From the NCBI RefSeq assembly GCF_004121055.1, contig NZ_PYAL01000001.1:930001-994000 (forward strand): a stretch of 64,000 nt of DNA, read 5' to 3'. The stretch comes from Achromobacter aloeverae. GTDB taxonomy: Bacteria > Pseudomonadota > Gammaproteobacteria > Burkholderiales > Burkholderiaceae_B. Shown here piece after piece: positions 26,478-34,237 of this stretch. The number at the start of each line of letters is the position of its first letter. The first letter of the stretch is position 1. The notes under the pieces are model-generated. The model did not search any database and had not been told where the DNA came from. It saw nothing but the letters and a program-made list of their open reading frames with translations. The translations under genes and the position numbers were made by a program.

Positions 26478-26636
26478 ATGACTCTCGGAACCATCCTGTT
26501 GATCATCCTGATCTTGCTGCTCATAGGCGCGCTGCCCAGCTGGCCGCATAGCCGGAACTGGGGCTATTACCCGAGCGGCGGCCTGGGCATCGTGCTGGTC
26601 ATCGTCATCGTGCTGTTGTTGATGGGACAGATATGA
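26478..26636 (+). CDS. DUF3309-family small membrane protein
   Basis: A 52-residue protein with two hydrophobic helices: MTLGTILLIILILLLIGALP, then the motif SWPHSRNWGYYPSGG, and GIVLVIVIVLLLMGQI. The middle motif P.WPHSR.WGY.PSGG is diagnostic for DUF3309, small proteins common in Proteobacteria and of unknown function. AAGGAG lies 9 bp upstream of the ATG. Confidence 0.85.
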   Translation: MTLGTILLIILILLLIGALPSWPHSRNWGYYPSGGLGIVLVIVIVLLLMGQI

Positions 26637-26664
26637 GGAAGGGTCGCCGCGGCCCACGGGTTGC

Positions 26665-26720
26665 TTGAGTGACACCCATTGAGTGCTGCTCATTGAGTGC
26701 CACCCATTGAATGCCACCCG
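26665..26720. repeat. 14-bp tandem repeat, four copies, after the DUF3309 gene
   Basis: TTGAGTGACACCCA, TTGAGTGCTGCTCA, TTGAGTGCCACCCA and TTGAATGCCACCCG follow each other without gaps, 28 bp after the stop codon and 5 bp before a strong hairpin. Confidence 0.85.
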
Positions 26721-26724
26721 TCGC

Positions 26725-26749
26725 GAACGCTCCCCCATGGGGAGCGTTC
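26725..26749. terminator. Bidirectional terminator hairpin
   Basis: GAACGCTCCCC-cat-GGGGAGCGTTC is a perfect 11-bp inverted repeat with a 3-nt loop, located between the convergent DUF3309 and YddG-type genes. There is no long T-tract, so it may act as a weak terminator or as 3'-end protection for both transcripts. It abuts the exporter's stop codon (26752). Confidence 0.65.
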
Positions 26750-26751
26750 CG

Positions 26752-27657
26752 CTATCCGGCGGAGGGACCGCGACGACGGGTTGCGTGCCAGCACAACAGC
26801 GACCCCGCGCAGACCATGAGCGCACCCTGCCAGAACGCGAACGATAGCGGCGCATCCAGCACCCAGGCCGCCAGCGCCGCCGATAGCAGCGGCGTGAAGT
26901 AAGAGGCCGCGGCCATCACGGTCACGTTCCCATGCAGGATGCCGACGTTCCACGCGGCATAGCCTCCCCCCATGGCGCCCGCGGCCAGCAGCACGTGCAG
27001 CAGCGCCGTGCCGTCCACCCGCGCGACGCCGCCGTCGTACCACGCCGCCTGCACCCAGAAGGCCAACGCGGTCAGCGCGAAGAAAAAAGTGATGCCATTG
27101 CGTCCGGCAGCCAGCCGGGTGGTCACCGTGCAATACGCCGCCCACAGTACCGCGCCCAGCAAGGCCAGACCATAACTGAAGGGGTTGTCGCCGACATGGG
27201 CGGCCAGGCTGGCAAGCGCCAGCGCGTCGCTTCCTTGCGCCCAGGCCACGCCCAGCAAGGCCAGCGCCAGCCCTGGCCAGACCAGCCGGCCGGCGCGCTG
27301 TCCGTTGAAAAAAATGGCGAAGGCAACGGTCAGGCTGGGCCAAAGGTAGTTGACCATGCTGACTTCGATCGCCTGCTGGCCGCTGTGGGCGTATCCCAGG
27401 GAAAGCGCCAGGCAAGTCTCGTAGGCGACGAACAGCAGGCTGCCCGCGTACAGATAACGGCGCGGAAACGCACGCAGCGACGGCCAGCCCGCCGCGAAGT
27501 ACAGGAACAAGGCGCCCACGGAATAAATCGCCGCCGCCCCCAGGGCCGGGCCGAGACTGACCGTAACGCTGCGAACGAGGCCGACCATCGCGCCCCACAA
27601 CAGGATCGCGGAAAGACCTATCAAGGTGGCGTGGTTGCGGGCTTGCTTGCTGGGCAT
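26752..27657 (-). CDS. yddG: EamA-family exporter, YddG-type (aromatic amino acid efflux)
   Basis: A 301-residue drug/metabolite transporter with ten predicted helices. The N-terminal TLIGLSAILLWGAMVGLVRSVTVSLGPALGAAAIYSVG closely follows E. coli YddG, which exports aromatic amino acids. VNYLWPSLTVAFA is also typical of the family. The gene is monocistronic with its own AT-rich upstream region. Export of aromatic amino acids is inferred from the similarity. Confidence 0.8.
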   Translation of the reverse strand: MPSKQARNHATLIGLSAILLWGAMVGLVRSVTVSLGPALGAAAIYSVGALFLYFAAGWPSLRAFPRRYLYAGSLLFVAYETCLALSLGYAHSGQQAIEVSMVNYLWPSLTVAFAIFFNGQRAGRLVWPGLALALLGVAWAQGSDALALASLAAHVGDNPFSYGLALLGAVLWAAYCTVTTRLAAGRNGITFFFALTALAFWVQAAWYDGGVARVDGTALLHVLLAAGAMGGGYAAWNVGILHGNVTVMAAASYFTPLLSAALAAWVLDAPLSFAFWQGALMVCAGSLLCWHATRRRGPSAG

Positions 27658-27797
27658 GGGTCCGGTTGTTCTTGCTTTGTATCAAAGCGCCAACAATACA
27701 AAAAAATCAAAATACAGCCCAATCTCAATAACACGGCGACACGCGCAAGGTCGCCTTGACGTCCTAGCGGCGATACGCGGCACATGGAGTTCGAAGG

Positions 27798-29756
27798 ATG
27801 CAGTTGCAGGGCCGGGGATTTCGCTGGAGCGTGTATGGCCTGCTCACGCTGGTGATCGTGGCGGGGCTCGCCCTGTCCGCCTTCATGGCGGCCAAGGCCG
27901 AAAGCGTGGGCCAGGCCCTGCGCCCCTTGCTCAGTGAAAAGCTGCCGGCCTACAAGCATCTGGGCGAGTTCGAACACGCGGTGCTACTGTACCAGCTCGC
28001 CCTGAACAAATACGCGACGCGGTCCATCGACCATGACCGCTTCCTGCAATTGACGGCGCATCAGCGCAAGGACATCGCGCGTGGACTGGACAGCCTGCGG
28101 CGCGACTTTCCCGATCACGCCGGCGTGTCGCCCATCGGCGCGGCAAGCGCCGGCCTGCTGCCGCTGGCCGGCCAGCTCGACGACATGCTGGCGGACGCCG
28201 CCGGCAATCCTCCTGGCGCGCGCGGCCTGCTGCAACTGGCCAACCGCTATGCCAACGACATCCACGACCAGCTTGGCTATTTGAAGCAAGGGGTCTCGAC
28301 CAGCCTGCTACAGGCGCAGGCCCTCACCCATACCGGCATCGACGCGATGTCGCGCCTCGTGCACGCCTATACGCTGCTTACCCTGGCCGCATCGCTGTTC
28401 ATGATGTACCACGTGCGCGCTCGGCTGCGCACCGAGCAGCAGCTGGCTTTCCAGGCCTCGCACGATCCCCTCACCGACCTGGCCAACCGCCGGTCCTTCG
28501 AACGGCGCCTGCGGGCCGTCAAGGACCGCTCGCACACGCTGGTGCTGGGCATGATAGACCGCTACGACCGCGTGGTCGGCGGCCTGGGATATGCCTACGC
28601 GGACCGGTTGATGCGCGAAATCGCCCACCGTTTGCGCGCCGCGGCGGAACGGCACGGAGGCGAGGTCTTCCGCCTGGACGGCGCGACCTTGGCGGTCCTG
28701 TATCGCGGCAAGCAAGACGCCGGCGGCAAGGAGATGGCCGCCACGCCGGACGCACTGGAGGCCCTGCGCGCCGCGATGCGCCATCCCTTCCGTTTCGGCC
28801 AGCACGAGGTCTTTCCCAGCCTGAGCCTGGGCAGCGCGCAGCATCCGGCGCAGTCCCGGGACGTGGCGCAACTGCTGACCCACGCCGACGCGGCGCTGCG
28901 CGCCGCCCGCGAAGCCGGCGGCGACCTGCTGGTCCCGTACTCCGAAGCCCTGGGCGAGCAGACCCGGCATACGCTGCAGCGCGAAGCGCAGCTGGCGCAT
29001 GCCCTGGAGCGCGAGGAGCTCGTGCTGTACTACCAGCCGCGGGAAAGACTGGCCAGCGGCGAACTGGCCGGCTTCGAGGCCCTGCTGCGCTGGCGGCACG
29101 ACGGCGAACCGATCTCGCCCGCCGAGTTCATCCCCATCGCGGAAGAGTGCGGGCTGATCATCCCGATCGGCGCATGGGTGCTGGAGCAGGCCTGCCGCCA
29201 GGCGCGACTGTGGCAGGCACTGGCGCCGGAGCTCGTCGTCGCCGTCAATATTTCGCCGCGCCAGTTCGCCCATCCGGACTTCCTGCGCATGGTGGCGCGC
29301 GTCGTGGCCGAGACCGGCGTCGATCCCGCGCGGATCGAGCTGGAAATCACCGAAGGCATGCTGATGCACGATCACCGCCGCGGCGAAGGCCTTTTGCACG
29401 CCCTGCGCGAACTGGGACTGCGCCTGGCCATCGACGATTTCGGCACCGGCTATTCCAGCCTGGCCTACCTGAAACGCTTCCCGGTGGACATGCTGAAAAT
29501 AGACCAGTCCTTCATCCGTTCCCTGCGTCCCGACGGCAACGATGCGGCCATCGTGCGGGCCATGATCAACATGGCCCGTCACCTGGGCTTGCGCGTCATC
29601 GCCGAAGGCGTGGAGACGACCGCGCAACGCGGCTGGCTGCGCGACTGGGGCTGCGACGAGATCCAGGGCTTTTGGTACGGCAAGCCCATGCCCGCGGCGG
29701 TGGCGGGGGTCTATGTCAGATCGCCGGCAACGGTATCGATACCCGCGTCAGCGTGA
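27798..29756 (+). CDS. Membrane GGDEF-EAL protein with degenerate GGDEF motif (probable c-di-GMP phosphodiesterase)
   Basis: A 652-residue membrane signalling protein. Membrane segments lie near 10-30 and 188-206, bracketing a periplasmic helical sensor. The GGDEF domain (about 218-385) begins HDPLTDLANRRSFERRL, but the active-site GGDEF is replaced by LDGATL within EVFRLDGATLAVLY, so cyclase activity is not expected. The EAL domain (about 395-635) has FEALLRW, VNISPRQF, ELEITEGML, IDDFGTGYSSLAYL, LKIDQSF and IAEGVET, all the usual metal and catalytic residues, so it should hydrolyse c-di-GMP. GGAG lies 8 bp upstream of the start. Confidence 0.88.
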   Translation: MQLQGRGFRWSVYGLLTLVIVAGLALSAFMAAKAESVGQALRPLLSEKLPAYKHLGEFEHAVLLYQLALNKYATRSIDHDRFLQLTAHQRKDIARGLDSLRRDFPDHAGVSPIGAASAGLLPLAGQLDDMLADAAGNPPGARGLLQLANRYANDIHDQLGYLKQGVSTSLLQAQALTHTGIDAMSRLVHAYTLLTLAASLFMMYHVRARLRTEQQLAFQASHDPLTDLANRRSFERRLRAVKDRSHTLVLGMIDRYDRVVGGLGYAYADRLMREIAHRLRAAAERHGGEVFRLDGATLAVLYRGKQDAGGKEMAATPDALEALRAAMRHPFRFGQHEVFPSLSLGSAQHPAQSRDVAQLLTHADAALRAAREAGGDLLVPYSEALGEQTRHTLQREAQLAHALEREELVLYYQPRERLASGELAGFEALLRWRHDGEPISPAEFIPIAEECGLIIPIGAWVLEQACRQARLWQALAPELVVAVNISPRQFAHPDFLRMVARVVAETGVDPARIELEITEGMLMHDHRRGEGLLHALRELGLRLAIDDFGTGYSSLAYLKRFPVDMLKIDQSFIRSLRPDGNDAAIVRAMINMARHLGLRVIAEGVETTAQRGWLRDWGCDEIQGFWYGKPMPAAVAGVYVRSPATVSIPASA

Positions 29757-30218
29757 GGCGGGCGTGGCCTGGGTCGCTTGCTGGGCGGCCTGCTGGGCGC
29801 CCTTGAAGTTTTCCTCCAGCAGGGTCAGCACCTGGTGAAAGACTTCCAGCTGCCTGGCCGACAGGCCGTCCAGCGCATGCTCGAAGAATTCCGCGCGGCG
29901 CGGCAGCGCGTCGGCCACCACGCGCTTGCCCTGCGCCGTCAGCGTGGCGTTGATCAGGCGATTATCCTGCTCGTCGATGCTGCGGCTGATCCAGCCCAGG
30001 CCTTCCATGGCCTGCAGCTGCCGCGTCAGCGACGCGGGATCCAGCCGGCAGCGCTCCGCCAGGAACTTCTGCGAGCAGCGTCCCTCTTCATGGAGCGCCA
30101 ACAGGATGCGCCAGCGCGGCAGGACATGCCCCACCTGGGCGCTGAAGGCGCTCATCATGACGCGATAGGTCTGGCCCAGCTGCTGGACGGTCCGCAGCCC
30201 CTGTTGTTCTTTTGTCAT
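29748..30218 (-). CDS. MarR-family transcriptional regulator
   Basis: A 156-residue regulator with the winged-helix region GHVLPRWRILLALHEEGRCSQKFLAERCRLDPASLTRQLQAMEGLGWISRSIDEQDNRLINATLT, including the wing motif D..DNR. The gene lies 4 bp downstream of a DHA2-type efflux pump gene and is co-directional, so it probably represses its own operon. A near-perfect dyad upstream of the pump gene is the likely site. The C-terminal end is Gln/Ala/Thr-rich. Its 3' end overlaps the convergent GGDEF-EAL gene by 9 bp. Confidence 0.88.
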   Translation of the reverse strand: MTKEQQGLRTVQQLGQTYRVMMSAFSAQVGHVLPRWRILLALHEEGRCSQKFLAERCRLDPASLTRQLQAMEGLGWISRSIDEQDNRLINATLTAQGKRVVADALPRRAEFFEHALDGLSARQLEVFHQVLTLLEENFKGAQQAAQQATQATPASR

Positions 30219-30222
30219 GACG

Positions 30223-31830
30223 CTATTCTGCCACGGGAGCGCTCGCCGGCTTGCCGGTCGCCCGCGCCAGCTTGATCGGCGGCACGCGCCGCACGCCCCA
30301 CAAGGTGAGGATGGCGACGACCAGGACCACGATCTGGCCATCGTGTATCGCGCTTACCAACGATTCGCGCGCCATCTCCAGCAAGGACGAACCGTTGCCG
30401 CCGGCCGCCGCGACCTGCCCCATGAAGTCCGACTGCGCCTGGGGATTGACCAGGATCTGCGGATCGTCCAGTTGCGCCATCCAGTGGCCCGCCTGGCTGG
30501 CCGCCAGCGAGGACTCGACGCCGCTGACGTAGCTGTGATTCACCATGGTGCCGACCACCGCCGTGCCTATCATGCCGCCTATCATGCGCAGCGACTGCAG
30601 CAAGGCCGTGGCAATGCCGAGATGGGAACGACCGGCGGTTTGCTGGGCGAACACCGTCAGGTTGGGCATCACGAAGCCCAGGCCCAGGCCGGCCATCAGC
30701 ATATAGGCCGCAATCAGCGCGCGCGGCGTGTAGTGGTGGGTGGTGATCACTCCCGCCGTCGCCAGGCAAAGCAGCAGGCACCCCACATAAAGCATATGGT
30801 TGGGATTCTTGATGCGCGTGACGATGCGGCCGTTGGTGATGCTGCCCACGGTGATGAACGCCACCATGGGCGTGATCAGCAGGCCCGCATCCTTGGGCGA
30901 CAGCCCGAAGCCGCCTTGCAGCAGCAGCGGCGCGTAGAACAGGAAGGAAAACATGGTCACGCCCAGCAGCAAGGCGAGGGTGAACAGCGCGGCCAGGCTG
31001 GGGTTGCGGAACATGTCCAGCGGCAGCAGGGGCTGGGCGCAGCGTCGCTCCCAGTAGATCAGCAGGACAAAGGCCAGCACGCTGGCGGCGGCCAGGCCGA
31101 AGGTCGTGGTGCTGGCGCCTTGCCCGGGCAGCAGTTCCACCATCAGCTGCAAGCCGCCCAGCGCAACCGCGATCAGCAAGGCGCCCGGCCAGTCCAGCCG
31201 GATATTGCCGCTGCGCTCGCCATGGCGCAGATGCGGAAGGTGGCGCACCACGAACCAGAGGCCCAGCAGGCCGACCGGCAGGTTGACGTAGAACACTGAC
31301 CGCCAGCCATAGTATTCCGTGAGATAGCCGCCCAGCGTCGGCCCGACGGCGTTGGCGATGCCGAAGGCCGAGCTGAACATGACCTGCCAGCGCAAGCGCA
31401 CGTGGGAATCGGGGAAAAGATCGGGAATACAGGCGAAGGCGGTACCCACCAGCATGCCGCCGCCTATCCCTTGCAGCGCCCGCGCCAGCACCAGGAAAAG
31501 CATGCTGTTGGCCGCGCCGCACAACACCGACGCCAGGGTGAAGAGGACGATGGCCCCCACCACGAATGGCTTGCGGCCGTAGTAGTCCCCCAGGCGGCCG
31601 AAGATGGGGATGGTCACCACGGACGTCAGCAGGTAGGACGTGGCCACCCAGGCATACAGGTCGAAGCCCTTGAGCTCGGCCACCACCGTCGGCAGCGCGG
31701 TGCCGACCACCGTCTGGTCGACCGCCACCAGCATGACGACGAAGCACATGCCCAGCATGGCCATCAGCGATTGACGGAAAGGCAGCACCTGGCCGGCGGA
31801 ATGAGGGGTGACTGGGGCACGCGGCGCCAT
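30223..31830 (-). CDS. DHA2-family (EmrB/QacA-type) multidrug efflux MFS transporter
   Basis: A 535-residue, 14-helix drug:H+ antiporter. It has VAVDQTVVGTALPTVVAEL (motif D1-type), the loop GRLGDYYGRKPFV, ARALQGIGGGMLVGTAFA (motif B with Arg), and AFGIANAVGPTLGGYLTEYYGWRSVFYVNLPVG (motif C), all diagnostic for DHA2. It is followed by a MarR gene 4 bp downstream. No periplasmic adaptor (EmrA) gene is present, so it should act alone across the inner membrane or with an adaptor encoded elsewhere. Confidence 0.9.
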   Translation of the reverse strand: MAPRAPVTPHSAGQVLPFRQSLMAMLGMCFVVMLVAVDQTVVGTALPTVVAELKGFDLYAWVATSYLLTSVVTIPIFGRLGDYYGRKPFVVGAIVLFTLASVLCGAANSMLFLVLARALQGIGGGMLVGTAFACIPDLFPDSHVRLRWQVMFSSAFGIANAVGPTLGGYLTEYYGWRSVFYVNLPVGLLGLWFVVRHLPHLRHGERSGNIRLDWPGALLIAVALGGLQLMVELLPGQGASTTTFGLAAASVLAFVLLIYWERRCAQPLLPLDMFRNPSLAALFTLALLLGVTMFSFLFYAPLLLQGGFGLSPKDAGLLITPMVAFITVGSITNGRIVTRIKNPNHMLYVGCLLLCLATAGVITTHHYTPRALIAAYMLMAGLGLGFVMPNLTVFAQQTAGRSHLGIATALLQSLRMIGGMIGTAVVGTMVNHSYVSGVESSLAASQAGHWMAQLDDPQILVNPQAQSDFMGQVAAAGGNGSSLLEMARESLVSAIHDGQIVVLVVAILTLWGVRRVPPIKLARATGKPASAPVAE

Positions 31831-31840
31831 TTATGGACTC

Positions 31841-31865
31841 ATCAATAATTGATCTATCAATGATT
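31841..31865. promoter_or_regulatory. Candidate MarR operator upstream of the efflux operon
   Basis: ATCAAT-A-ATTGAT (31841-31853) is a perfect 13-bp palindrome 10 bp upstream of the pump start codon, followed by a second partial copy ATCAATGATT (31856-31865). AT-rich dyads of this length and spacing are typical MarR-family sites, and autoregulation of the pump-MarR operon is the simplest reading. Confidence 0.7.
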
Positions 31866-32033
31866 CTACCGCAACACCCTCATTCGCGGCACGGGCCAGT
31901 TGGCGGAGCCGGATGGCGTTGCGCCGGTGGTACAGTGAAATCCCTCCGCTGCCCAGGCGCCGGGGCGCGAGCCATCGCGATCGTGCTTCTTGCATGCTTC
32001 GTGGTGCGCGCCCGCCGCGCCACCGCGACCGAC

Positions 32034-32465
32034 ATGCTAGACACGCTGGACGATCTCGACCACCGCCTTATCGCCCTTTTGCGCGACGACGGGCGACTGC
32101 CCACCGCCACGCTGGCGAAAAAACTCTCGGTTTCGCGCGGCACGGTGCAGAACCGCATCGACCGGCTGCTGCGCAGCGGCGTCCTGCTGGGCTTCACCAT
32201 CCGGCTACGCAGCGAGGTCGAGATCCCCGCGGTGCGCGCGATGACGCTGGTCGAGGTGCGCGGCAACGAAACGGACGCCGTGGTGGCGGCATTGCGGCGC
32301 CTGCCGGAAGTGGTCGAAGTCCATTCCACCAGCGGCCGCTGGGACCTGATGGTCGAAATCCGGGTACAGGACCTGGCGACCTTCGACCGCGTGCTGCGCG
32401 ACCTGCGCAGCATCAAGGGCATCGCCAATTCCGAGACCAACCTGATGCTGGCCCATTACAAGTAA
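32034..32465 (+). CDS. Lrp/AsnC-family transcriptional regulator
   Basis: A 143-residue protein. The helix-turn-helix is LDDLDHRLIALLRDDGRLPTATLAKKLSVSRGTVQNRIDRLLRSG, and the RAM-type ligand domain follows (TLVEVRGNETDAVVAALRRL, VHSTSGRWDLMVEI). The Trp-Asp in SGRWDL is typical. A longer upstream reading is rejected because similarity starts at MLDTLDD. Lrp-type regulators often respond to amino acids; the nearby ornithine cyclodeaminase is a plausible but unproved relative in function. Confidence 0.88.
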   Translation: MLDTLDDLDHRLIALLRDDGRLPTATLAKKLSVSRGTVQNRIDRLLRSGVLLGFTIRLRSEVEIPAVRAMTLVEVRGNETDAVVAALRRLPEVVEVHSTSGRWDLMVEIRVQDLATFDRVLRDLRSIKGIANSETNLMLAHYK

Positions 32466-32552
32466 ATGCCGGACAGGCGGCCGCCGGCCTTAAGGCGCGA
32501 CGCCGTCCCGCGTTGACGAGGCCATGGGGGGCGCTTAGAATCGTCTGATATC

Positions 32553-32566
32553 CGAACATTTGTTCG
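32553..32566. promoter_or_regulatory. Candidate IclR operator
   Basis: CGAACA-tt-TGTTCG is a palindrome with perfect 6-bp arms, 28 bp upstream of the iclR-like start codon. IclR-family sites commonly contain GAAC/GTTC arms of this kind. Binding would overlap the promoter of the regulator and of the catabolic genes behind it. Confidence 0.55.
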
Positions 32567-32594
32567 TATTCCGATCAAACATGACCCTGAGCGC

Positions 32595-33416
32595 ATGACC
32601 GCAGCCGCCCCCAATCCCAAGAACCAGGTCAACTCCGTCGCCAAGGCCTTCGCCGTGATCCGGGCCTTCGACGCATCGCTGCCCGAACTGACCATTTCCG
32701 AGATCGCCGCGCGCGCCGGTCTGGACCGGGGCACGGCCTTTCGCCTGATCCACACCCTGGAAACGCTGGGCTATGCGCACGCCGTGCCCGACAGCAAACG
32801 CTTCCGGCTGGGTTTGAAGTGCCTGGAATTGGGCTATGCGGCGCTGTCGGGCCGGCAGGAACTGGCCGACCACGCGCAAGCCCTGCTGCGCGACGCGGTG
32901 CCCGCCCTTGCCGACGCGGCCTCGCTGGGCGTGCTGGACCAAGGGGATGTGGTGTACCTGCGTCGCGTGCAGGCGGGCCTGGGTCGCCACAACATGCAAC
33001 GCGGACCGGGCACGCGCATCGGCGCCTATGCCTCCGCGCTGGGGCACGCCATGCTGGCCTTCCTGCCGCACGAGCAGAGGATCGCCGCGCTGGAGAGCGG
33101 GCCGCGCGTCAAGTTGTCCGAGCATACGGTGGTCGAGATGGATGCCTTGCTGGCGCGCCTGGACGAGGTACGGGCGCGCGGCTACGCGCTGTCCGATGGC
33201 GAGAACGCCTATGGCTTGCGCACCCTGGCCGCACCGGTGCTGGATGCCGACGGCATGCCGCTGGCGGGCGTCAGCCTCACCATCGACGCCGGCCGCATGA
33301 GCATGGCCGATTTCGTGACGCTGGCCGCCGCGCGCGTGCAGCGGATGGCGCGCGAACTGACCGATGCCGTCAGGCTATCGGGCGGCGCCATCCGCGTGGG
33401 CCGGCCGCCAGGTTGA
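32595..33416 (+). CDS. IclR-family transcriptional regulator
   Basis: A 273-residue regulator with N-terminal winged helix (NSVAKAFAVIRAFDASLPELTISEIAARAGLDRGTAFRLIHTLETLGY) and the IclR effector domain (KCLELGYAALSGRQELADHA, YASALGHAMLAFLP, YALSDGENAYGLRTLAAPVLD). Members of this pattern include PcaR/PobR-like regulators of aromatic and sugar-acid catabolism. It heads a cluster with an aldolase and a semialdehyde dehydrogenase in the same direction, 38 and 18 bp apart, and is presumably their regulator. Confidence 0.9.
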   Translation: MTAAAPNPKNQVNSVAKAFAVIRAFDASLPELTISEIAARAGLDRGTAFRLIHTLETLGYAHAVPDSKRFRLGLKCLELGYAALSGRQELADHAQALLRDAVPALADAASLGVLDQGDVVYLRRVQAGLGRHNMQRGPGTRIGAYASALGHAMLAFLPHEQRIAALESGPRVKLSEHTVVEMDALLARLDEVRARGYALSDGENAYGLRTLAAPVLDADGMPLAGVSLTIDAGRMSMADFVTLAAARVQRMARELTDAVRLSGGAIRVGRPPG

Positions 33417-33454
33417 ACGCCCTGCTCCTGGATTTTTCCACCGTGAGGATAGAC

Positions 33455-34219
33455 ATGGAATTGCGTACCAACCGCTTCAAGCGCGATCTCGGCCGCCGCC
33501 AGCAGATCGGGATGTTTTCCACCCTGGGCGGCGCCGTCACGACGGAAGTCTTCGGCGCCTGCGGCTTCGACTGGATCCTGCTCGACACGGAGCATTCGCC
33601 CAATGAGTTGCCGGACCTGATTCACCAGATGCAGGCGCTGGCCGCGCTGGACGTCAACGCCATCGTGCGGCCCGCGTGGTCGGACATGGTGCTGGTCAAG
33701 CGCATCCTGGACGCGGGCGCGCAAACCCTGCTGTTTCCCTATATCCAGAACGCCGAGGAAGCGGCTGCCGCGGTCAGCTATACGCGCTATCCACCGCACG
33801 GCGTGCGTGGCGTTTCGGGCAGCTCGCGCGCCGCGGCCTATGGCTTGATCCCCGGCTATTTCAACAAGATCGCCGACGAAATCTGCGTCCTGGTGCAAAT
33901 CGAAACCGCCGAAGGCTTGAAGAACCTGGAGGCGATCGCCGACGTTCCCGGCGTCGACGGGGTATTCATCGGGCCGGCCGACCTGTCGGCCTCGCTGGGC
34001 CACCTGGGCAATGCCACGCATCCGGACGTGCAAGCCGCGCTGGACGATGCCTTCGCCCGCCTGCAGGCCAAGGGCAAGCCTTCGGGCTACCTGACCACGC
34101 GCGAGGACGATGCCGCCCGCCGCCTGGCCCAGGGCGTGAGTTTCGTCGGCGCCGCCACCGACACCTCCATCATCACCAACGCCACCACCAGCCTGCTCGG
34201 CCGGCTGCGTCAACGTTGA
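33455..34219 (+). CDS. HpcH/HpaI-family class II aldolase
   Basis: A 254-residue aldolase that cleaves a 4-hydroxy-2-oxo acid to pyruvate and an aldehyde. Family motifs are FDWILLDTEHSPN (the His base), NAIVRPAWSD (substrate Arg), VLVQIETAEGLKNLEAI (metal-binding Glu), and GVFIGPADLSASLG (metal-binding Asp). The range includes HpaI (4-hydroxy-2-oxoheptanedioate) and GarL (sugar-acid) types, which cannot be separated here. The start has GAGGA 6 bp upstream. The downstream dehydrogenase would oxidise the aldehyde product. Confidence 0.88.
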   Translation: MELRTNRFKRDLGRRQQIGMFSTLGGAVTTEVFGACGFDWILLDTEHSPNELPDLIHQMQALAALDVNAIVRPAWSDMVLVKRILDAGAQTLLFPYIQNAEEAAAAVSYTRYPPHGVRGVSGSSRAAAYGLIPGYFNKIADEICVLVQIETAEGLKNLEAIADVPGVDGVFIGPADLSASLGHLGNATHPDVQAALDDAFARLQAKGKPSGYLTTREDDAARRLAQGVSFVGAATDTSIITNATTSLLGRLRQR

Positions 34220-34237
34220 TCCTGTCGCGAGCGCCCC

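Noticed and set aside
17600-26700. Genomic island or prophage remnant suggested by many small hypothetical genes
   Set aside because: No integrase, transposase, attachment repeats or shift in base composition obvious by eye; interspersed genes belong to common chromosomal families.
31833-32033. N-terminal extension of the Lrp regulator
   Set aside because: The extra 67 residues have no similarity to the family and cover the region next to the MarR operator.
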